This document shows positions 59,234-64,000 of a DNA stretch of 64,000 nucleotides, piece after piece; position 1 is the stretch's first letter, and every line of letters begins with the position of its first letter. The DNA lies in assembly GCA_910574745.1 (NCBI GenBank), contig CAJTCE010000001.1, positions 310,001-374,000 of the forward strand, read 5' to 3'. The position numbers were made by a program, and so were the translations under genes. The notes beneath the pieces were generated by a model, which made no database searches, was not told the origin of the DNA, and was given only the letters and a program-made list of their open reading frames with translations. The stretch comes from Lachnospiraceae bacterium. GTDB lineage: Bacteria > Bacillota > Clostridia > Lachnospirales > Lachnospiraceae.

Positions 59234-60736
59234 CTAAATCATGGATTGGATAATATCGGTTTCATTTAACTTACTGCTTCTTTGAAATTCCCCTGTGATC
59301 ATGCCGTTCTTCATAATGACCAGGCGGTCAACCATACCGATCAGTTCCGTCATCTCTTCAGAAATGATAACGATGGATTTTCCTTCTTTTTTCATCTTAT
59401 ACATCAATTGATACATGGCCTGTTTGACCCCGATATCCACGCCTCTGGTAGGGCAGTCCAAAATCAGTATTTCGCTTCCTCTCCCTATCCACTTTCCAAA
59501 TACCACCTTCTGCTTATTCCCTCCTGAAAGAGTAGATACATAATGTTCCATGCTGCCGCACTTAATGCTCAGATCCTCAATCTGCTTTTGCGCGTAACGC
59601 TTCTCTCTGCCTGAAAAAATCAAAAAATTCTTAACTGCAAAAGCGTCTAAGCCTCCTACGGAAATATTGTCTTTGATGCTGGCGTTTAAGTACAAAGATT
59701 CCACATCCCGATCCTTGGACACATATCCGATCTTACGTTTCATGGCATCGGCTTCATTTTTGATCTCCCTGCCTTCACACAAGACCTTACCCTGCTCCAG
59801 CTTCGTCGCACCAAACAAAACCTTACCCAGGGTGTGCATTCCGCAGTGGGATAATCCCCCGACTCCCAGGATTTCTCCCTTATGTACGGAAAGGTTAAAA
59901 TGAATCAACTGATTCCCCAGGTTCCCGTCCACAATTTCCAGAACCGTTTCATCTGAATAGCTCCCGTCATAATCGCTGCGGTAATAATCGCCCTTTAATT
60001 CCCTGCCGATCATACTTGTCTTGATCAGATCCTCATCAAATTCATCCTTGCTGAAAGTTACGATGATCTTTCCATCCCGCAGAACCGTCAACGCATCACA
60101 TACATTCATGATCTCATCCAGATCGTGGGAAATGAATATGACCGCCCGGTTTTCATTCTTCATTTTTTTTGCGATTTCATAGATGATTTCCCGTCCCTTC
60201 TGGGAAAGGGCTGTCGTAGTCTCATCCACGACCAGCACCTCCGGGTTTTTACTCATGACCTTGGCAATTTCTATGAGCTTTCGATCCTGGAAATCCAGAC
60301 TGCCGCAGATCATATCCCCTTTTATATGGTCAATCCCGATATTGGTCAGAATTTCTTCTGTTTTCCTGTTCATTGCCTTCCTGTCAATAAGACCCGCTTT
60401 ATTTTTAAATCCCGACATCTCTCCGAGGAATATGTTTTCTGCAACCGTAATTCCCGCAACCGTCCCGCTTTCCTGAACGATCATGCCAACGCCATGTTCT
60501 AAAGCGTCGATCATGGATACCGGTTCCCAGTCCTTACCTTTATAGGTCATTTTTCCCGCATTGGCTTTTTGCATCCCTGCAATAATTGATGTTACAGTAG
60601 ATTTTCCCGATCCGTTTTCTCCGATCAGCCCCAAGATCTCTCCAGTCCGGACAACCATGCTGACCTCTGACAGCGCTACGGTAGAACCAAACATCTTTGT
60701 CATATCCGTTACTTCAACTATTACTTTGTTCTCCAT
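59234..60736 (-). CDS. RbsA-type sugar ABC transporter ATPase, tandem domains
   Basis: This 500-residue protein has two ABC domains. The first has Walker A GENGSGKST and Walker B VLVVDETTT with a weakened signature (LDFQDRKLIEIAK). The second has a degenerate P-loop (GLSHCGMHTLGKVLFG) but a full LSGGNKQKV signature, so ATP should be turned over at one composite site as in RbsA. The start at 60736 follows GGCAGGACAAA; the longer frame has no ribosome binding site. It is the first gene after the AraC-regulated promoter. Confidence 0.92.
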   Translation of the reverse strand: MENKVIVEVTDMTKMFGSTVALSEVSMVVRTGEILGLIGENGSGKSTVTSIIAGMQKANAGKMTYKGKDWEPVSMIDALEHGVGMIVQESGTVAGITVAENIFLGEMSGFKNKAGLIDRKAMNRKTEEILTNIGIDHIKGDMICGSLDFQDRKLIEIAKVMSKNPEVLVVDETTTALSQKGREIIYEIAKKMKNENRAVIFISHDLDEIMNVCDALTVLRDGKIIVTFSKDEFDEDLIKTSMIGRELKGDYYRSDYDGSYSDETVLEIVDGNLGNQLIHFNLSVHKGEILGVGGLSHCGMHTLGKVLFGATKLEQGKVLCEGREIKNEADAMKRKIGYVSKDRDVESLYLNASIKDNISVGGLDAFAVKNFLIFSGREKRYAQKQIEDLSIKCGSMEHYVSTLSGGNKQKVVFGKWIGRGSEILILDCPTRGVDIGVKQAMYQLMYKMKKEGKSIVIISEEMTELIGMVDRLVIMKNGMITGEFQRSSKLNETDIIQSMI

Positions 60737-60818
60737 TTTGTCCTGCCTTTCCCTCTTCATACAATTTCCGCTATCCCTGATAATTGTCTTTTACTGTTCC
60801 GTATCTGTTATGTCTCTT

Positions 60819-60847
60819 ATTCTATTTTCTTTTCTATCTCAATACAA
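60819..60847 (-). promoter_or_regulatory. Promoter of the rhamnose transport/catabolic operon
   Basis: On the minus strand TTGTAT (60842-60847) and TAGAAT (60819-60824) are 17 bp apart. The weak -35 fits activator dependence, and AraC-type half-sites begin a few bases upstream. Confidence 0.55.
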
Positions 60848-60869
60848 TTGTCTAATTTAATCAATATAG

Positions 60870-60927
60870 TTGATTATTTTTAATCATCATGTTAAAGTTT
60901 ATCTATACATATTGATTATTTTTAATC
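60870..60927. promoter_or_regulatory. Direct repeats between the rhamnose operon and the AraC gene
   Basis: The 16 bp TTGATTATTTTTAATC occurs at 60870-60885 and again at 60912-60927, exactly 42 bp (four helical turns) apart. An inverted ATCAA/TTGAT pair (60860-60874) borders the first copy next to the operon's -35 box. The second copy lies over the AraC gene's leader. This is a good candidate for AraC-family sites acting on both divergent units. Confidence 0.6.
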
Positions 60928-60950
60928 TCATTTAAAAGAGGATATTTGAA

Positions 60951-61991
60951 ATGGACTTTGACGCTTTACAAAGAAGCATTTATGAATTGAATGAAGAAGA
61001 ATTATTTTACAAAAAATACTATTACGCAAAGCAGCAGGAATACTCTTATCAGAAGTTTTTAGCCAATCTGGATATCTCCTATATCAAAAAACATCATCTG
61101 ATCATCCCTGAATATCCCGAAACCGTTCCCCTGATTTATGAAGATTACTGGATCTTCGATGTGGGGCAGCCTATTTCGGCTCTCAAGCATAACTGCTATA
61201 CGCCCGCCATTACCCATGATCATACCTTTTTTGAATTGACCTATGTCTATGACGGGTATTGTAAACAAAAAATAAACGGGCGCCGTGTGGATATCCGCAC
61301 AGGGGATTTTATGATCATTCCTCCCGGCGTGTTACATTCCATTTCTGTTTTTAATGAAAGCGTCATTATACAGATACCTGTAAAGACCAATACATTAATG
61401 CGGATTTTTTCCAATTTCCTGTCCAATGATAATATTCTTTCCATGTTCTTTATCAACAGCATTTATGCGCAGAATGTCAACGATTATATCATTTTTCATT
61501 CCGGCAGCGATTACCACATCAAAACGGCTGTTCTTATGATGCTGACGGAAAATATCAATCGGGAAAACTATTGGCAGAATATGATGATCAATACGGCAAT
61601 GAATATATTCGGACTGCTTTTGCGCAATTATGAAAAGGGCGCAGAGCTGCCTTCCATCTCCAAAAAAATAGACGCCCAGCGGTTTGGCTTAATACGCTAT
61701 ATCCAGGACAATTATATGAATATCAATCTGGATATGATCGCCTCAAAGTTTCACTATACGCCCGAGTATACTTCAAAATTGATAAAAGAAGCCACTGGCA
61801 TGAATTACAAAACTATTCTTCAAAAGGTCCGTATTGAAAGGGCTTCCTTTCTGTTAGTCGACACAAACTTATCGGTGCAGAATATCGGACTGCAAGTAGG
61901 CTATGAAAATGTAGAACATTTTATACGTACCTTTAAAAAGGTAAACGGCATGACCCCCACAGAATATAGAAAAAGAGAAGCATCTGCATAA
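60951..61991 (+). CDS. AraC-family regulator of the rhamnose operon
   Basis: This 346-residue protein has an N-terminal cupin sensory domain (about 60-150, HDHTFFELTYVYDGYC and GDFMIIPPGVLHSIS) and a C-terminal double helix-turn-helix (about 245-342: IASKFHYTPEYTSKLIKEAT and NIGLQVGYENVEHFIRTFKK, closing with NGMTPTEYRK). It is divergent from the rhamnose operon and shares its repeat-bearing control region, so activation by rhamnose is the natural inference. AGAGGATATTTGAA precedes ATG. Confidence 0.9.
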   Translation: MDFDALQRSIYELNEEELFYKKYYYAKQQEYSYQKFLANLDISYIKKHHLIIPEYPETVPLIYEDYWIFDVGQPISALKHNCYTPAITHDHTFFELTYVYDGYCKQKINGRRVDIRTGDFMIIPPGVLHSISVFNESVIIQIPVKTNTLMRIFSNFLSNDNILSMFFINSIYAQNVNDYIIFHSGSDYHIKTAVLMMLTENINRENYWQNMMINTAMNIFGLLLRNYEKGAELPSISKKIDAQRFGLIRYIQDNYMNINLDMIASKFHYTPEYTSKLIKEATGMNYKTILQKVRIERASFLLVDTNLSVQNIGLQVGYENVEHFIRTFKKVNGMTPTEYRKREASA

Positions 61992-62006
61992 CAAATGCTT
62001 CTCTTT
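61972..62006 (+). terminator. Terminator-like hairpin over the AraC gene stop codon
   Basis: AAAGAGAAGCAT (61972-61983) pairs with ATGCTTCTCTTT (61995-62006). The TAA of the gene lies in the loop. Only a short T-rich end follows. Confidence 0.6.
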
Positions 62007-62060
62007 CCACAATTTATCCTGCTGTTTTCATTTCCATAAAAGGCTTTACGTCCTCATAAC

Positions 62061-63023
62061 TTACCCCAGATATTCTACCGCCATCAGCGCCGCTACCGCC
62101 CCGTCCGCCGCTGCCGTAGTTAACTGTCTGACAGTCTTGGTCCGGCAGTCTCCCGCCACAAATACACCCGGAACGGAAGTCCGGCAGTCTTCCCCTGCCT
62201 GAATATATCCCTTTTCATCCATGTCCGCCATTTCCTTAGTCAAAGCAGTTTCCGGTTCCTGCCCGATGGCAATAAAAAGACCGTCTACTTTCAGCGTCTT
62301 TTCTTCCCCGTCCTTATTCTTTATGCTGACGCCTTCAAGTCTTCCATCCCCAATAAGAGCCGTTACAACCGAATTTAAGATAAAACGGACATTCTCCCTT
62401 TTCGTAAGGGCATCCACCAGCTTCTGCTCTCCCCTGAAAGCATCCCTTCTGTGAATCAGATAAACCTCCTTGCAATAGTTGGACAAAAAGAGAGCGTCCT
62501 CCAAAGCCGTACTTCCTCCTCCGTTTACTGCCACAACCTTATCCCTGTAAAACATGCCGTCGCAGGTTGCGCAGTAGGAAATACCTGCGCCTGTCAATTC
62601 CTGTTCCCCGGGAAGGCCAAGCATCCGGTTCTTTGCCCCCATAGCCAGAATCAGAGCGCCGCCTTCATAGGAATTCTTTGATGTACTTACCACAAAAACA
62701 GATGCGTCGGTCCCGCTTTCATTTTCATCGGCCTCAGCCGCCTCCATATCAGACTGCTCCCCGGTTTCCCTCTTTTCCACAGAGACCGCCTTTTCCATTT
62801 TAATCTGTGCCCCCAGATTCTTTGCCTGCTCATAAAGCCCCTTTGCAAATTCAAACCCGGACATTTTCTGAATACCGGGATAATTTTCCACCTCAGGGGT
62901 ATTGATGATCTGTCCGCCGTAGGTTTTTCCCTCCAGCACCAGAACGCTTTTTCCCGCTCTCACTCCGTAAATCGCTGCGGACAGTCCTGCCGGCCCCGCA
63001 CCGATAATAATCATATCGTACAT
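62061..63023 (-). CDS. trxB: Thioredoxin reductase
   Basis: This 320-residue FAD enzyme reduces thioredoxin with NADPH. The FAD motif IIGAGPAGLSAAIYGVRAG is at residues 6-24, the redox CATC at 151-154, the NADPH motif NGGGSTALEDALFLS at about 168-182 and the FAD ribityl GVFVAGDCR near the C-terminus. An acidic insertion of about 22 residues (86-107) in a surface region of the FAD domain is unusual. AGGAGGTATTT precedes the ATG. Confidence 0.94.
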   Translation of the reverse strand: MYDMIIIGAGPAGLSAAIYGVRAGKSVLVLEGKTYGGQIINTPEVENYPGIQKMSGFEFAKGLYEQAKNLGAQIKMEKAVSVEKRETGEQSDMEAAEADENESGTDASVFVVSTSKNSYEGGALILAMGAKNRMLGLPGEQELTGAGISYCATCDGMFYRDKVVAVNGGGSTALEDALFLSNYCKEVYLIHRRDAFRGEQKLVDALTKRENVRFILNSVVTALIGDGRLEGVSIKNKDGEEKTLKVDGLFIAIGQEPETALTKEMADMDEKGYIQAGEDCRTSVPGVFVAGDCRTKTVRQLTTAAADGAVAALMAVEYLG

Positions 63024-63091
63024 AAATACCTCCTACATAAAAGTTTTATTTTTATATTTCCAATATCAGCTCATTTTATTTTATATCTTTA

Positions 63092-63247
63092 TTACAACAT
63101 ATGAAAACAGAAGCCGATATGGTCTGCTTTTTTGGATAAAGATACCAGAAAAAATGCAATCTTTTCCCCCGTGCAAATGCTTATCCTCACTGCCAGCTTC
63201 TGCGTCTCCTTATTGTAACTTAAGACTTTCTTTTTTCTTCCAAACAT
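63092..63247 (-). CDS. Small hypothetical ORF, 51 codons, possibly a truncated gene
   Basis: The frame reads MFGRKKKVLSYNKETQKLAV and then RISICTGEKIA before a hydrophobic, unrelated tail. The first 30 residues remind me of short (about 70 residue) conserved clostridial proteins of unknown role, while the rest diverges, so it may be a 3'-damaged copy. GGCGGGG lies ahead of the ATG. It is 68 bp upstream of trxB on the same strand. Low certainty. Confidence 0.35.
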   Translation of the reverse strand: MFGRKKKVLSYNKETQKLAVRISICTGEKIAFFLVSLSKKADHIGFCFHML

Positions 63248-63441
63248 ATAATTTCCCCGCCTTCCCAATACAATACGATTGTAAGAATTGTGCCCCCATA
63301 ATCGTACCTCCCCAAACCTCCTGTTTATACTCTGCATTATAAAGCATTTACCAGCTGCGCACAATGTATATTTATAAGTCTGTTTTACCGTATACACCAT
63401 TCTAAATAGAGAAAAAAAACAGCAACAAAAAAGATTATTTC

Positions 63442-63471
63442 TTGACAATACGTATTAATATGTTTTAAAAT
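63442..63471 (+). promoter_or_regulatory. Promoter of the GntR gene with an overlapping dyad
   Basis: TTGACA (63442-63447) and TAAAAT (63466-63471) are 18 bp apart. The palindrome AATACGTATT (63447-63456) overlaps the -35 box, a usual place for autoregulation by a GntR protein. Confidence 0.6.
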
Positions 63472-63506
63472 GAAGTTATCAATATATCATACGGGGAGAA
63501 ATCATT

Positions 63507-64000
63507 ATGTCTAATTTAAACCAATTATTTCAAGTAGGCGAGGCCGGATTATCCGAGGACAGTACCACACCATTATATCTTCAGATCATTCAGATCATAT
63601 CCGACAGTATTTCGTCAGGGCGCTTAAAGGAGCACGACAAACTACCAACCGAGCCCGAATTAATGGAGCTGTTCCATGTCAGCCGAGTAACCCTGCGGGC
63701 TGCCATGCGGGAGCTGGTGGATAACGGTGTTCTTGTAAGGAGACAGGGAATCGGCACCTTTGTGAATACATCTACTTATTTTATGTCCGTAAATAACTGC
63801 GCCGGTTTTACCGCATCCTGCAAAAAAGCGGGCAAAGAACCGCGAACCCAGCTTCTGAGCATTGAACTCATCATTCCCGACAGAACGCTGGCACGTTTTT
63901 TTAAGATAGAGGAAGCCGAAAAAATCTTGTTTATCAAACGTCTACGCTATATCGACGACCAACCGGTCATCATGGAATACAACTACTTTTCAAAACAGCT
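63507..64000 (+). CDS. GntR-family regulator with UTRA domain (partial at window edge)
   Basis: The 164 visible residues hold the winged helix (LYLQIIQIISDSISSGRL, KLPTEPELMELFHVSRVTLR, and VRRQGIGTFV at the wing) and the beginning of a UTRA effector domain (FTASCKKAGKEPRTQLLSI, then IKRLRYIDDQPVIMEYNYF). HutC/UTRA regulators sense sugar phosphates or related metabolites. The gene runs off the right edge, so its target operon is not visible. GGGGAGAAATCATT precedes the ATG. Confidence 0.92.
   Translation, partial: MSNLNQLFQVGEAGLSEDSTTPLYLQIIQIISDSISSGRLKEHDKLPTEPELMELFHVSRVTLRAAMRELVDNGVLVRRQGIGTFVNTSTYFMSVNNCAGFTASCKKAGKEPRTQLLSIELIIPDRTLARFFKIEEAEKILFIKRLRYIDDQPVIMEYNYFSKQ

Overview
The window looks like chromosomal DNA of a gut-type Firmicute, most likely a Lachnospiraceae (Clostridium cluster XIVa) member. 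Evidence: mid-40s GC, strong GGAGG ribosome binding sites, a SAM-I riboswitch ahead of metK, AraC- and FGGY-based pentose and deoxyhexose operons, SleB-type hydrolase with SH3 domains, and protein styles (BspA-like LRR, HD-GYP with short N-terminal domain, RbsABC-like transporters) typical of that family. I name no genus. No rRNA, tRNA, CRISPR array, integrase or transposase gene was seen.

Layout. 1-2820: start of argF (minus, cut by the window edge), then a two-gene ABC exporter. 2859-7566: an L-arabinose operon araA-araB-araD (minus) lying between two copies of a ~230-250 bp palindromic element; araA carries an in-frame amber codon. 7600-10343: NfeD/SPFH membrane pair and a SleB-like cell-wall hydrolase. 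10474-16751: housekeeping genes proC, an RNA 2'-O-methyltransferase, pfkA and dnaE. 16965-21343: blaI-blaR1 type sensor/repressor pair with tandem BlaI boxes, then metK under a SAM-I riboswitch. 21461-31347: HD-GYP gene broken by a frameshift, murA, an M23 peptidase, a flavin reductase-like protein, a tail-anchored heptad-repeat protein, a small alarmone synthetase, a hemolysin-III membrane protein and a UDP-sugar pyrophosphorylase. 31470-35418: an LRR protein, a MoxR AAA+ ATPase and a VWA protein, the least understood multi-gene unit here. 35485-43534: lipoprotein, small P-loop kinase, ECF sigma/anti-sigma pair, decayed GNAT and MarR genes, a GT2 glycosyltransferase and a large GT-C-like membrane protein.

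43714-61991 is a nearly complete L-rhamnose catabolic locus. An AraC activator gene diverges from a long minus-strand run: RbsA-type ATPase, permease, lipoprotein binding protein, second permease, beta-phosphoglucomutase, GH3, GH78 alpha-L-rhamnosidase, an orphan family-1 binding protein, a soluble chemoreceptor-like protein, rhaB, rhaA, rhaD and fucO. Rhamnosides would be imported or cleaved, rhamnose isomerised, phosphorylated and split to DHAP and lactaldehyde, and lactaldehyde reduced to 1,2-propanediol. 62061-64000 holds trxB, a small ORF and the start of a GntR/UTRA regulator.

The most notable observations are the paired palindromic elements with compensatory changes and inward-facing terminators around the arabinose operon; four disrupted genes (araA, HD-GYP, GNAT, MarR); and the MoxR-VWA-LRR unit with a degenerate metallopeptidase motif.
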